Source: Prochilodus magdalenae (Eukaryota; Chordata; Actinopteri; Characiformes; Prochilodontidae). From it: 64,000 nucleotides of DNA. Both the position numbers and the translations under genes were made by a program. Positions 12,298 to 24,200 of the stretch are shown here, piece after piece; the first letter of the stretch is position 1, and each line of letters starts with the position of its first letter. The stretch is taken from the NCBI GenBank assembly GCA_024036415.1, contig JAMWET010003389.1, positions 1-64,000 of the forward strand, in the 5' to 3' direction. The notes below the pieces were generated by a model that did not search any database, was not told the DNA's origin, and saw only the letters and a list, made by a program, of their open reading frames with translations.

Positions 12298-12915
12298 TTA
12301 ATCTATAATGGATGCAAGATGCTTCCAGCGCTTGGCTGTGTCACAGGTAGGAATATGGGTAAGATTTATTGGTATGCAATTCTTAGTGTACAGTGGAGGC
12401 AGGTCAATATGGAAAGCAGAACTATAGCCTCTTACGCAGAGACCTGTCACCCTTTCACTCTTTAGAATTGTGGCTTTGCCAATCATGGTGGTTAATTTCA
12501 ATCTCACTGGACACGTATTTACTTGTAGATCATCACTCACTGCTTTATCAATGAATGTAGTGTCACTTTGTGTGTCAAGTAAAGCATAGAAGTTTTTCAG
12601 AACACGGACTGTTCTTTGATGAGATCCATACAGGCACAATCATTGAAGTACTGATAGACTGCTCTTCTCATGCCACATTAAGGGCAACAGCTGTTAATGT
12701 CTTATCGGTATTAGTTTGCACCGAGACCATAGGGGATGCGTGTTTCTCCGTTTTTACATAATTGCTGTCATAAAGACGTGGAGTGTCTTTCTTTGCAAGT
12801 GCTACACATTAGACAATAACGGCAATCTCTTGCACTATGCCCTGGCTTTAAACATCCATAACAGAGTTTCTTCTCCCGAACAAATTTTCGACACTCTTCT
12901 AGAGACTTGGCTGTG
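12298..12915 (-). pseudogene. BEL/Pao gag end and protease fragment
   Basis: The protease part (12298-12639) shows FYALLDTQSDTTFI, where D-T-G of active enzymes is replaced by D-T-Q; this should disable the catalytic site if the base is real. It is followed by KLTTMIGK and RGYSSAFHIDLPPLY, typical of Pao proteases. Upstream on the same strand, a zinc knuckle (CYGCLKPGHSARDC followed by a second C-x2-C pair) marks the end of gag. A frame change separates the two parts. Confidence 0.75.
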
Positions 12916-12939
12916 AATTTAGAGCAGTTGTGAAGCTGA

Positions 12940-12990
12940 TGTCAGAGCTTGTCTCTCGACCTTTATTTCACGTTCACAGGTACAACTCCA
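12940..12990 (-). repeat. 3' LTR of the Mag-like Gypsy
   Basis: This 51-bp TG...CA repeat matches 20262-20312 except for one base (identity continues to 12998/20320). The minus strand contains AATAAA (polyadenylation signal). The pol reading frame runs straight into this repeat and stops at the TGA at 12974-12976. Confidence 0.65.
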
Positions 12991-13097
12991 AGCCTTGCTC
13001 TAAAATCCCACTGGGTGTGTCCACGAGGTACGACCTTGGCGTTTCTGCGTGTGCGAGCACTGTCCCTTTTTCTTTGGTGTCTTGAATCCAGACATGC

Positions 13098-15873
13098 TCA
13101 CCTGGTTGTAGTTGTCGGTAAAGTGTGGGCTCTGTGTTGCCGATTGAAATGTCTTGATTGTTCCGCTCTCCTCCCTTTTTCCACCACTCTTAGTTTGTGG
13201 AAATCAATCCTGCCCGGATCTAAGGTGGATGGGATGGCAGGTACTGTTGTGCAAAGTTTCCTTCCCATCAGAAGCTGAGATGGACTATGCCCATTAGCCA
13301 ATGGGGTAGCCCGGTATTCCATGAGAGCCAAGTATGGATCTGCAGCTTTTTTTAGACGGTTCTTTGCGGTTTTCACAGCTGTCTCCGCCTCACCGTTAGC
13401 TTGGGGAAATCTTGGGCTTGTGGTCATGTGGGTAAATCCCCAATCTTTCGCAAATTTCTGAAAACACTCCGCAATTAACTGTGGGCCATTATCTGTAACA
13501 ACTTCAGAGGGTATGCCATGTCTAGTAAATATGCTCTTGAAATGGTCTACAATGACTGCTGCTGTTGTTGAAGAGAGATTTGCTATCTCAATAAAGCGAG
13601 AGAAATAGTCAATCACCAGCAGGTACTGACTGTCTTGCATTGGAATAAATTGCATTGGAATAAATCTGCTCCCACCTTGGCCCATGGTCTTTCTGGAAAA
13701 CAGGTAGGCATCAGTGTCTCTTTGGCATTAGTCCGTTCACTTGCACAAATGTCACAGGTTTCCACCAGTTTTTGTAGCTGTGTACTAAGACCAGGCCACC
13801 ATACCGATTGCTTTGCACGCTCACGGCACTTTGCTATCCCCTGGTGTGCTGCGTGCAATCTTTGCAGTATGTCTTTCTGAAATGACTTTGGAATTACTAT
13901 CCTGCTTCCCTTCAGTAGAAGTCCATTTCCAACTGTCAGCTCACCTGAGAATGGATAGTACTGCTGCACGGTGCCATCTATGAGGAATTTGTTGGGCCAC
14001 CCCTCTAAACAGTACTTTCTCACCTCTCTGAGAACTGCATCATTCTCCTGATGCTTCTGGATTTCCAGAAGTCTTTTTTCTGTAGCAGGTAAGCTTGACA
14101 GGACTGTGTTCTTGTACAGGTTTATCTCCTCCTCCGGCTGTTTTTCTCCTTGTCCATTTTCCGGGACTCTGGAGAGAACATCAGCAGTAGCAATGTTCTT
14201 TCCTGGAACATGAGAGACTGTATATGTGAACTTTATAAGCTGCATACGCAGTCTTTGAATACGTGGTGGCAGTTCATCTAGGTTTTTAGACCCTAACAAA
14301 GACTCCAGAGGTTTGTTGTCGGTCTCTACATGAAAAGGTATGCCCACAAGAAAGTCTGAGAAGCGCTCACAGGCCCAAGCAATGGCCAGAGCTTCTTTTT
14401 CTATCTGTGCGTACCTTTGTTCTGTATTTGTGAGTGACCTAGATGTGTATGCTATGGGCTTAAATTCTTTGTTTTCCTGTTTTTGGAGCAACACAGCTCC
14501 CAGCCCGTACGATGATGCATCTGCAGACACAACAGTTTCTGCCTTGGAATTGTAAAGTGCCAGACCTGGTGGGGTGCTGAGCTCTTGCTTGAAGCTGTCA
14601 AATGCTCTTTGTTGAGATTCTCCCCATGACCACACATTTTCTTTTCACAGGAGGTGTCTTTTCTGCAAGGTGAGGGAGAAACTTTCATAGATGGTTGGTC
14701 ATTCCCAGGAATCTTATGACCTCACTGGCAGTTTTTGGCTCACACATGTTTGTGACTGCTTCTACTTTCTCTGGATCTGCATGAACACCTGTCTCATCGA
14801 TGATCTGGCCCAGGAATTTTATACTTCTCTTGGCAAAATTACATTTCTCATTGAGCGTCATTCCTGCTTTTTGCAGCCTTTTGAGCCCTGCATAAATACG
14901 CTGATCATGCTCTGTCTGCGTTGCTCCCACGACTAATATATCATCCATGTGGCATATGAAGGTTGTGAGGAGGGCAGAGTTCTTGGATAACGGGATTTGC
15001 CAAAATCCGGAATTTGCATCAAGTTTTGAGAATACTTTTGCTCCATCTAGTTGTCCCAGTGTGTGTTAAACAGACGGAAGGATGTGTCTCTCCCGTTTCA
15101 CTGCATTGTTCAACTTTGTTAAGTCGACACAGATGCAGACTGCACCACTGGGTTTTGGCACTACCACCATTCCTGCACACCAGTCTGTTGGTTGTTTGTT
15201 CCAGTTCCTGTTTCACCTTTGACATAAGGGGCAGTGGAATACGATGTGGAGTGGACAGTGAAAAAGGAATGGCGTCAGGCTTTAGAGCAATTTCATACTC
15301 TCCCTCCAATTTAGCAAGCCCCTCAAATAATTCAGGAAACTGCTTCTTCACAGACTCTTGTGAGTTCAAGCATACCATGTCATTCCTAGCGATAATGCCA
15401 AGAGCCTGTATTGCTGGCCTCCCTAGTAAGGCTGTCTTTAGCCCTGAGACAACATAGATGTCTTGAGTTGTGCTTTTACGGTTCACAGTAAGTTTGGCTG
15501 GAAACATGCTGACAACAGTTAATGCCTCCTGACCTGGCCCATGCAGTATCTTTGTGGTGTTTTCCAGTCTGCTGAATTTCCCTCTTCTATACAGCTCCTC
15601 TGGTACCACAGTCACATCTGCTCCAGTGTCCCCTTTAAATAGCACCTCATTGTCATCTGCTTTTACTTTTATCAGCCAAGGAGCGTCTGCTGGCTCTGTG
15701 TTTACTGTGCCCAGGAATGCAATGTCGCTGTCTTCTCCTTTCTCCTTCAAGTATATTTCACCAATTGCTCCAGATCGGCACATTTTAGCATAATGCCCTT
15801 TTTTCTGCATTGATTGCAGTATACCTCTCTTGCTGGGCACTGATATTTGATGTGAAATGGCACTTTTCCACAC
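13098..15873 (-). pseudogene. Gypsy pol polyprotein: protease, RT, RNase H, integrase (broken)
   Basis: The family product cuts, copies and integrates the element. Visible in order: protease with FKGDTGADVTVVPEEL (15019-15873); start of RT in the same piece; RT palm with HMDDILVVGA in 14685-14948 (the usual YMDD reads HMDD); RNase H with SADASSYGLGAVLLQ and ETDNKPLESLL; integrase zinc region with HAAHQGIAKCRERAKQSVWW and CDICA (13613-14635); integrase core with VIDYFSRF, VTDNGPQ and GEAETAVKTAK, giving D, D and E (13098-13685). The pieces change frame near 13650, 14640-14690 and 14950-15020. The frame after the core continues to about 12975 and ends inside the LTR. Confidence 0.88.
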
Positions 15874-16000
15874 CGCTTACATGGGTTAGCTCTCTCTATC
15901 CAAGATGGCGGCGGCGCAGCCATAGCTTGCAGCGGCTGCTCCGGATACAAAAACGGTGCTTTTTGTTTATTGTTGTTTATTTCTCGTGTGTCATTGGAAC

Positions 16001-18901
16001 ATGGACATAAGAACAACCGGTGTCCACGTATACGACCGTAAGACGCTGCTACACTACCGGAATCGACCAAACAACACCATAAATGACGAGCTACGAGAGA
16101 CGCTACGCGGCTTCGGTCTGCTGCGCCAACCAGACCCCCAGACCGCGGCCTCGCCTGAAGCCGGCAGCCGAAAGAGGGGGCACCGGAAGCGCTGCGCGAG
16201 ACCACAGAAGCGCGGTAAGCGGGCTGGAGTTCGTACTAGGCTAACTTCAAAGCCCGCGCGAGCTGCTCTCCCGTCCATCCTGCTCTCTAATGTCTGCTCC
16301 CTGGAGAATAAACTGGACTGCATCCGACTACAGAGAACTACACGGAGAGAATCTAGAGACTGCTGCGTCTTTGTCTTCACGGAGACGTGGCTGAGCGACA
16401 GAGTTCCCGACGCCGCCATTCAGCTAGACGGACTAGCTTCGTTTCGAGCCGACAGAGACTCAGCCCTGTGCGGTAAGACTCGCGGTGGAGGACTCTGTGT
16501 TTACATCAACACAGAATGGTGTCAGCACTCTGTACTGGTCTCTAGCTACTGCTCGCCTCTAGTGGAGTTTATGATCGTCAGGTGTAGACCGTTTTATCTA
16601 CCGAGGGAATTCACCGCAGTGCTGATCATCAGTGTCTATATTCCACCCGGCGCTACCGCTAAAGCTGCGCTCTGTGAGCTGTACAGCGCTATCAGCGGAC
16701 TGCAGAACACACACCCTGACGGACTGTTTATTGTTGCTGGAGATTTCAACCATGTGAATCTCAAGTCAGTTCTCCCTAAATTCCACCAACATGTGAACTT
16801 TGCTACGAGAGGAGCGAACGCGCTGGACCTTGTTTACACCAACATCCCCAGCGCGTACCGGGCAGAGCCCCGCCCCCACCTCGGATACTCGGATCACATC
16901 TCTGTTATGCTAATTCCAGCATACAGACCGCTCGTCAGAAGATCAAAGCCGGTTCTAAAGCAGGTGAGAACCTGGCCATCAGGAGCCATCTCTGCTCTTC
17001 AGGACTGCTTTGAGCACACTGACTGGCAAATGTTCAGGGAGGCTGCAACCTACAGCACCACCACAGACTTGGAGGAGTACACTTCATCTGTGACCAGCTA
17101 CATCGGCAAGTGCATAGATGATGTGACCGTCTCCAAGACCATCACCACACGTCCCAACCAGAAGCCGTGGATGACTGCAGAGGTGCGTGCTCTGCTGAAG
17201 GCTCGTGACTCCGCCTTCAAAGAAGGAGACAAGGCGGCCCTAAGGAAAGCAAGGGCCAAACTGTCCCGGGGCATCAGAGAGGCGAAGCGCGCACACGGCC
17301 AGAGCATCCACAGCCACTTCAAAGACAGTGGTGACGCACGGCGTATGTGGCAGGGCATCCAGGCCATCACTAACTACAGGACTGCACCACCTGCCTGTGA
17401 CAGTGATGCCTCCCTTCCAGATGCGCTGAACCACTTCTACGCTCGGTTCGAGGCACAGAACGGCGTGGCAGCGAGGAAGACCACCCCTCCTCCTGACGAC
17501 CAGGTGTTGTGTCTTACAGCAGCTGACGTGAGGAAAACTCTACGCAGAGTTAACCCACGGAAAGCCGCTGGACCGGACAACATTCCTGCTAGAGTGCTCA
17601 GGGAATGTGCAGACCAGCTGACAGATGTCTTCACTGACATCTTCAACATCTCCCTGAGCAGTGCCACCGTTCCAACGTGTCTCAAGGCAACCACCATCAT
17701 CCCTGTACCGAAGAAGTCTTCAGTGTCCTGCCTCAACGACTACCGTCCCATTGCACTCACACCCATCATCATGAAGTGCTTTGAGAGGCTTGTCCTGAGG
17801 CACATCAAGACCCTGCTGCCTCCTTCTCTAGATCCTCAGCAGTTCGCGTACCGTCCCAACCGCTCAACGGACGACGCCATATCCACCACCCTTCACCTGG
17901 CGCTCACCCACCTGGACAATAGAGACACTTATGTTCGAATGCTGTTCATAGACTTTAGTTCAGCATTCAACACCATCATTCCTCAGCACCTGATCGGAAA
18001 GCTGAACCTACTGGGCCTGAACACTTCTCTCTCTAACTGGATCCTGGACTTCCTGACTGGGAGACCTCAGTCAGTCCGGATCGGACGTAACACCTCCAGC
18101 ACCACCACGCTGAGCACTGGGGCCCCCCAGGGCTGTGTGCTCAGCCCTCTGTTGTTCACCTTGCTGACTCACGACTGTGCAGCAATGCACAGCTCGAACC
18201 ACATCATCAAGTTTGCGGATGATACGACTGTGGTGGGTCTCATCAGCAAGAACGACGAGTCAGCATACAGAGAGGAAGTGCAACGGTTAACGGACTGGTG
18301 TAGAACCAACAACCTGTCTCTGAACGTAGACAAGACCAAAGAGATGGTTGTTGACTTCAGAAGGACAAGGCGTGACCACTCTCCACTACACATCGACGGC
18401 TCCACTGTGGAGATCGTCAAGAGCACCAAGTTCCTTGGAGTTCACCTGGCAGAGGATCTCACCTGGTCCCTCAACACCAGCACCATAACCAAGAAAGCCC
18501 AGCAGCGTCTCTACTTCCTGCGAAGGCTGAGGAAGGCACATCTCCCACCTCCCATCCTCACCACCTTCTACAGAGGAACCATCGAGAGCATCCTGAGCAG
18601 CTGCATCACTGCCTGGTTTGGGAACTGCACCGCATCGGATCGCAAGTCCCTGCAGCGGGTAGTGAGGACAGCTGAGAAGATCATCGGTGTCTCTCTTCCC
18701 ACCATCACAGACATTTACACCACACGCTGCATCCGCAAAGCAAACAGCATCGCGGATGACCACACACACCCCTCACACACACTCTTCACCCTCCTCCCGT
18801 CTGGAAAAAGGTACCGAAGCATCCGGGCCCTCACATCCAGTCTGTGCAACAGCTTCTTTCCCCAAGCCATCAGACTCCTTAACACCCAGAGTCTGGTCTG
18901 A
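16001..18901 (+). CDS. LINE endonuclease/reverse transcriptase, intact ORF
   Basis: 966 residues from ATG at 16001 (the frame is open back to 15956, but only a GTG is available there). The protein nicks target DNA and copies LINE RNA at the nick. The apurinic endonuclease domain (about residues 95-305) shows [48 protein letters not shown] and GYSDHISVM, covering the expected N, E, D, N and SDH positions. The reverse transcriptase (about 470-800) has [54 protein letters not shown] and [12 protein letters not shown]-terminal basic region follows. No stop or frameshift is seen, so the copy is young. The closest clade seems to be L2 (Maui-like), but Rex1 or CR1 cannot be excluded without a tree. 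Confidence 0.93.
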   Translation: MDIRTTGVHVYDRKTLLHYRNRPNNTINDELRETLRGFGLLRQPDPQTAASPEAGSRKRGHRKRCARPQKRGKRAGVRTRLTSKPARAALPSILLSNVCSLENKLDCIRLQRTTRRESRDCCVFVFTETWLSDRVPDAAIQLDGLASFRADRDSALCGKTRGGGLCVYINTEWCQHSVLVSSYCSPLVEFMIVRCRPFYLPREFTAVLIISVYIPPGATAKAALCELYSAISGLQNTHPDGLFIVAGDFNHVNLKSVLPKFHQHVNFATRGANALDLVYTNIPSAYRAEPRPHLGYSDHISVMLIPAYRPLVRRSKPVLKQVRTWPSGAISALQDCFEHTDWQMFREAATYSTTTDLEEYTSSVTSYIGKCIDDVTVSKTITTRPNQKPWMTAEVRALLKARDSAFKEGDKAALRKARAKLSRGIREAKRAHGQSIHSHFKDSGDARRMWQGIQAITNYRTAPPACDSDASLPDALNHFYARFEAQNGVAARKTTPPPDDQVLCLTAADVRKTLRRVNPRKAAGPDNIPARVLRECADQLTDVFTDIFNISLSSATVPTCLKATTIIPVPKKSSVSCLNDYRPIALTPIIMKCFERLVLRHIKTLLPPSLDPQQFAYRPNRSTDDAISTTLHLALTHLDNRDTYVRMLFIDFSSAFNTIIPQHLIGKLNLLGLNTSLSNWILDFLTGRPQSVRIGRNTSSTTTLSTGAPQGCVLSPLLFTLLTHDCAAMHSSNHIIKFADDTTVVGLISKNDESAYREEVQRLTDWCRTNNLSLNVDKTKEMVVDFRRTRRDHSPLHIDGSTVEIVKSTKFLGVHLAEDLTWSLNTSTITKKAQQRLYFLRRLRKAHLPPPILTTFYRGTIESILSSCITAWFGNCTASDRKSLQRVVRTAEKIIGVSLPTITDIYTTRCIRKANSIADDHTHPSHTLFTLLPSGKRYRSIRALTSSLCNSFFPQAIRLLNTQSLV

Positions 18902-18944
18902 ACAAACAACACATTAGTGTCTGAACTGAAATCACACACTCTCT

Positions 18945-19010
18945 CTCCCTCACACACACACACACACACACACCACCTTTTTCCCTTTTCATTTAAAAAA
19001 AAAAAAACAA
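18945..19010. repeat. CA microsatellite and A run in the LINE 3' UTR
   Basis: About twelve CA units (18952-18973) are followed by a run of about twelve A (18995-19007). Both lie in the LINE 3' untranslated region, after the stop at 18901. Confidence 0.8.
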
Positions 19011-19302
19011 AACTGCTATTGTTCCACTAACTGGATAACTTTAGTACTGCTGCTAAATTCAAATACAGTGTTTACAATGTCTAATGTTTACTTCTACACC
19101 AAATGCACCTTACTGCTCCCACTACTAAGGGGCCGACTGCACTGTTTCCCCTCCCCTGTATTTATTGTTTGTCTTGTAAATGGTCGTGTGTATTTATAGT
19201 ATATTGTCTTGCGCACTTGCGCACGTGCACTTTATGTTGTATTGTTTTGTGTAATCTATTGTTAGATGTAGCACCTTGGTCCTGGAGGAACGTTATTTCG
19301 TT

Positions 19303-20041
19303 TCACTGTGTACTGTACACCACTGTATATAGTTGAAATGACAAATAAAACCACTTGAACTTGAACTTGAACTCTTGTTCGGTGTGCTTTGCAGGTGTTC
19401 TGAAGCCCCCTTTACTCTGTGGTTTTGCTCTGCCTTTGCCCCGAGGTCTGTGCTGCGGGTGAACTGCCCCGACATCTACAGTTGGTTCACTTTTAAAGTT
19501 GGATTTCAACAGCTCTTGCTGCTTTTTCACAAGCTCACTTTGACGCACATGTGTTATAGCTTTCTCCAAAGTGAGTCTGGGGTCCACCTGGAGTTGCTCA
19601 GAGAGTCTCTTGTCTCGCAATCCAACAACTAATCTATCTCTAATCATTTCACTGTGCAACTCTCCATAGCTGCAATGCTCTGCGAGGCAGTACAGGGCAG
19701 TGATAAAGCTGTCGGCCGTTTGGCCTGTTTCCTGATATCTCATATTAAACTTTGCACGTTCGAATATTACATTTCTTCGAACCACAAAATTGCTTCTCTT
19801 TAAACTTCTCTTTAACTGTGTTGTACTCACTTGCCTTGTCGGGTGTCAGGCGTAGCGATGTGAGGATGTCCTCAGCTTCCTCTCCCATTGTATAAATTAG
19901 TGCATTGACTTGATTCTCCTCAGCTTGCAGCTCCAATCCTGATGCAATCCTAAATCTCTCAAATCGTTTAATCCACTTTGGCCATTCCTCTGGCTTTGAG
20001 AAGTCAAATTTTTGCGGTGGCGGTACCTGAAACCGATCCAT
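19303..20041 (-). pseudogene. Gypsy gag, split by the LINE and frameshifted
   Basis: Gag would form the virus-like particle of the retrotransposon. The start at 20041 reads MDRFQVPPPQKFDFSKPEEW, typical of Mag and related Gypsy elements, and continues to about 19745. A frame change leads into 19830-19303 with QTADSFITALYCLAEHCSYG, RDRLVVGLRDKRLSEQLQ and LEKAITHVRQSE. The downstream zinc knuckle (CKRCGKVPFHIKYQCPAR) is on the far side of the LINE, at 15873-15800. The gag is therefore both frameshifted and physically interrupted. Confidence 0.85.
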
Positions 20042-20261
20042 ATTGCCGCTGTCTCCAGTTCAGCAACTCCTCTCTTAGCTCGTTGTGCTTCGTTAGCCTC
20101 TTTGCTTCCCTTTTCTTCTCCAAAAATGGCGTGGATTCCCTGCTTGTTTCAACACCGAGCATTTGTAAAAGCTCAAATTCCTCTTGTGCTTGCAGGTTTC
20201 TGGCACCATGTAGAGTTAGGATGACCGTTTGAGTGTTAAAAATAAAAGTATATCCGGACCA

Positions 20262-20320
20262 TGACAGAGCTTGTCTCTCGACCTTTATTTCACGTTCACA
20301 GGTACAACTCCAAGCCTTGC
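20262..20320 (-). repeat. 5' LTR of the Mag-like Gypsy
   Basis: The repeat pairs with 12940-12998. On the minus strand it is followed immediately by TGGTCCGGATA, whose TGG start directly after the LTR CA fits a tRNA primer-binding site. The AATAAA of the LTR is conserved. Confidence 0.65.
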
Positions 20321-21204
20321 CTACTGGGCGGCGCTAAACAATCACTAACACTACATATAGATGCTTAGACTACAATGAACTGCACAATTGTCTGTGAAAT
20401 GACGTTCCATGAACTAAGTGTTAATTTCAGAAACACATCTATTTACCAAAAAGCCTTGGGGTAAATCTGTAGTCAGAGACTTGAAAATATTTTCTTCCTA
20501 TAGCCTTTACTGATCAGTTCTCACCTTGAAGATAATACAGTTTTTGTTCATTGCAACTGTTCATAGCCATATTTTGACTATTGCACCAAATCTATTACTG
20601 CTGCTGCTGCCTGTAGAGGGCGCAAGACTGCCGCTGAAGACCGTGCCATAATCCGTGGGAAAACTGGAATCCAGCGACGCGAGACAAAGCGCCATCTTTG
20701 AAACCTTTCGTTGTTACCAGCAAACAGTGCTCAGAATTGATGAGGGTCAAGCTCTTACTGTAGCTACCCCAGCTGAATAATGGCTAAGTCAAAAACTGAT
20801 GGCTCATGAAGGTTTATTCCTTTCCTTTCCTCATGAATTCACTGTAAGAGCTAGATTGAATGAACAAACAAAAGAAAATACATGTCCGTTTTTGTGCAAG
20901 AACAAAAAGAATATTCAATAAGCAGGTTTCAATAAATGCTATTGCAGGACAGCTCTCAGCCTCCCACATAAGAAAGTCCATATAATCGTTCAAATACCTT
21001 GTTCACCGTCCACCTAGTTTCATTAGAACTGTTTCAAGTCTGTCTCCATTGTCCGCTTTTCCCTCCGTTATTGTTATACATGCGCAACAACGGGCAGTAG
21101 AACAAAAAAAAAAGGTCGCCAAAATGAATGTCCTACATTTTGTATGCGTATATAAAGAAAAGGCTGAATTAAATAAGGAGATTAAATAAACAACAACAAA
21201 AATC
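20321..21204. other. Unassigned sequence between the Gypsy and segment A right part
   Basis: I see no ORF with a recognisable domain. It has no counterpart in segment B. It could hold the rest of the BEL/Pao element interrupted by the Gypsy, or another non-coding repeat. A short moderately GC-rich patch at 20600-20700 (with TAGAGGGCGCAAGACTGCCG) stands out, but I cannot assign it. Confidence 0.4.
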
Positions 21205-24200
21205 CTTTACATGTAGTAGTTCCCTCACTCTCTGGATCCATATAATGGCATGTAATGGACAACCTCTCGTTGGTTATGTCATATGAAAGCTGAGAGGAGC
21301 GGATGGATGTCATTTTAGCTTAAATTACACTTTAGTGCCTGAGCCACTCAAAGCTGTGTAAGTCTGAAAGTCAGAAATGGATGAGGTGTTGGTGTGGTGA
21401 TGCATGGCAGAGCTCTGAAACCTCTTCAGGTTTTATAGAACCTGAGAGGATCTGGACAGAGTCCATTATATCGAAGCGAAATTGGGTTTACTTGGAAAAA
21501 CAAGTGCTACCTACCTCATGCTCATCTCACTTTTCCATTCTCTGTCTATCCATTTCTCTCGCTTTCACGCTTTTCGGTAGTTTCTTATCTTCTCTTTTCT
21601 TCTACAGTGCACCCATATATATATCTCAAAGTCTCAAAGTGTCCCTGTTGGACTAAAAGGAGACACCAGAATTACACTTAAAACTTTCAATGGATTTTTA
21701 AATCATTATTTTTGGTTGGTGCCACAAAGAACAGAGTTTTGGTTAAAATAAACATTTTCATTGAAATCAAAACTGAGCTTTTCACTTTATTAGGTCATGT
21801 ACTTTGTCGGCATGGTGGGTGGTCAGGTGACCAGGGTCTTTCTGTGTGGACTGTGTGCATACTCTCTGTGTCTGCATGTGTTTCCTGCTACAATCCAAAG
21901 ACAGGTAGGAACGCTGGAGATACTAAATTGCATCTAGGTGTGAATGTGTATGTCTGTATGTCTGCTCTGTGATGGACTGGTGACCTGTCCCAGATATTTC
22001 TTGCCTCTGCCCAGGAGGTGCTGGGATGAGCTCTAGCACTCACACCACCCTGACCCAGGACCCGTGGTTTAGATGATGAACGGTTTTTATGCCTGGTAAT
22101 ATTAAGGATGATACAACATATAATTTAAAAGGCTTTTTTATTTCAGTTCATATCTTCTGATTTTTAATCATGTCACACTTAACCAGACAGGGATAAATAC
22201 TGATTGTGTAATAGGGTGTAATAAAAATAGTACCTCATTATTAGAAGTAAACACTGAATTGGAGGTGAAAATGACTTGCCACTGGTGAAACTATCTGTGC
22301 AGGCAGCAGGATCTTTTTACTTCACAAGAAATCATAAACAAGGTCATTCTAGGTTGAAAATAAGTAGAAAATCATGGGTTTCAGATCATACTACTTGAGA
22401 TCAGGCTTGCTACAGCACAATAATAAGTAAAATACACAGAATATTATTAACTTTTCTTTTTTTGCATTTTTAGCACACTGAAAAAGAAGTGAAGGCCAAG
22501 GAAGAAAAAATAATTCATTAATTTATGTGGATATGATTTAGTTACTAGTGGAGTATAATCCTGCTGTTACTTAAAACGACCGGCTCATCCTGAGATGGGT
22601 GTATTGGTAGGCCAAAACCCATTTTTATTTTAAAACCAACACTCAAATTCAGAATTCAATTTCATCCCTTTAATCAGCAAGAGCGTCTCCGGTTGTGGAA
22701 AACAACTGGAATGTTAACTCTTGTTTTGCTTTGTTGGTTTTCAGTGTGTTTTTGTGCTTCTTCATCCACTTGTGTGGGGACTGAAGCCAGGCTCTATGCT
22801 GTGAGTTTAAAAGCTAATTTAATAGGTCATTTTAATTGTAAAACTGATACAAAGGGAACTTTTAATGCCATAAAATGTAAATAAAGACAAACAAAACAAA
22901 AAACTTCCTAATGGTAAGGTCCTATGCCAGCTATGTTTTTCCTAAGAATCCTACACCCAAGCAGAGAGCTGGTGTTTGCCCTTTATCTCTTTTGCTTCCC
23001 TCTCTTTTTCCCTCTCCGGTTCTCGGTTGTAAGTCCTCTCAACCTTCTGAAGCTGACCAAAGGTTTGTAAAGTGGTTCACTGTTTGTGGCTCCACGTTGG
23101 ATTTCACCACACGTCACAGCAGTGGTGTAGTTAGAATTTCAGGGAGGAGCTGTTTACACTTTGAGAGAGGGAGTTGGATGGGGGAAGCAGATGGGAAACT
23201 GTGTCTCAGAGATGTTGCTACAGTAAGTGGAAAAGTATTCAGACACTTATGTTTTTTTAATGTACTTCCAGCATATCGTCACTGTTTAAAGAAAAATCTC
23301 CAACATGGTAACGTTACAGGAGAAAGTAAAAACCTTATTTAATATTAATATGAGTCAATGGAACCAGACCTTTCCCCAGCCCTTTTGGGTCATTTCTGTT
23401 GGTTCGTCCATCATGAAATGCTCACACAATGTAAACTGCAGCTGCTATGTTTAAATAATGAATTAAAAAAAGAAAGAAAAATCAATAAAAATGGAGATAC
23501 ATGTATTTCCTTGGACAGTGATGATATGTGGGTCAGAGAGCAAGTCAGAGATCGGAGACAGCGGGAATCCCAGAAGCGTGACAAACTGAAGATGCCTAAG
23601 CCCTCCAAATTCCTCTCCCAGCATTGCAGCACATATTGCCAAGAGAAGGAATATTAAAACTTAGAGCTGCAATAATTACAACATTTATATTCCATCTGAA
23701 ACGTCGTTTTGATCAGTTTTAGACTGTTTTATACTTCACATCAACATTTTACACACCTACTCACAACAGTATTCATACTAAAGCCAGCGTTGATGACAAA
23801 ATTGTCTCTTGTTTTGCTGCATTTAAAGCAATTTAGAAACACAAAAGAAAGAAGCTGCCAGACTCTGATTTCAGTGAAGCCTTTATGCGTCTTTGCAAAT
23901 ATGGTCTACATTTACACCTAGCGGGACTCTTCAGGGTCTCCAGGTGTGATGCCATGTCTGACTCCCTCTCATCAGCAGCAAGATGAGAGAACTTGCAGCA
24001 AAAAAAAAGCCTCCGATCTCACTTGAGTGGCTGCATGAGGAGCACTAATTATAATCACTTCTCTTTAGGTTCCACCAGCAGGGGGTCTCCACACACCACC
24101 TCTCTTAAAGGATGCAGTGGAAGAAAATTTACTCTTCACACTTAGAAAGAGGAGGAAGAAGAAATACGAACTTAACAAAGCAAGTCCAATTAAAAAGTTC

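Larger units (their letters stand above)
11040..12939 (-). mobile_element. BEL/Pao retrotransposon fragment
   Basis: Minus-strand pieces in 5'-3' order are: a zinc-knuckle gag end (about 12915-12750, with CYGCLKPGHSARDC), an aspartic protease of the Pao type (12639-12298, with ALLDTQSDTTFI), a reverse transcriptase (12066-11335) and the start of the A17/RNase H region (11225-11040, with LHHFSDAGSNGYG). Integrase, envelope and long terminal repeats are not seen. The gag end is cut at about 12940, where the Mag-like Gypsy element begins, so the Gypsy most likely inserted into or next to this older copy. Confidence 0.85.
15893..19373 (+). mobile_element. L2-like LINE, apparently full length
   Basis: It begins around 15893-15901 with CCAAGATGGCGGCGGCG, which contains a YY1-type AAGATGGCGGC site near the presumed 5' end. 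It carries one long intact ORF and ends in a 3' tail with GAAATGACAATAAA-like sequence followed by tandem CTTGAA units (19350-19373), the tail type of L2/Jockey-group LINEs in fish. It interrupts the gag of the Mag-like Gypsy: the gag frame resumes on both sides (19303 upward and 15873 downward). No clear target duplication is visible. Confidence 0.88.
12940..20320 (-). mobile_element. Mag-like Ty3/Gypsy retrotransposon with very short LTRs
   Basis: Gag, protease, reverse transcriptase, RNase H and integrase follow in the usual Ty3/Gypsy order on the minus strand. The ends are a 51-59 bp direct repeat: 12940-12998 and 20262-20320, with one mismatch. Each begins TG(T/A)CAGAG, and the 51-bp form ends in CA. 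Directly inside the 5' copy (minus strand, from 20261) comes TGGTCCGGATA, a good primer-binding-site candidate. Such tiny LTRs are known from the Mag lineage (the Bombyx mag element). No target duplication is clear. The L2-like LINE at about 15893-19373 sits inside gag. Confidence 0.75.

Noticed and set aside
22911..23342. 143-codon ORF and its segment B partner at 55854-56429
   Set aside because: The frame start and end differ between copies, with indels that are not multiples of three, and no domain is visible.
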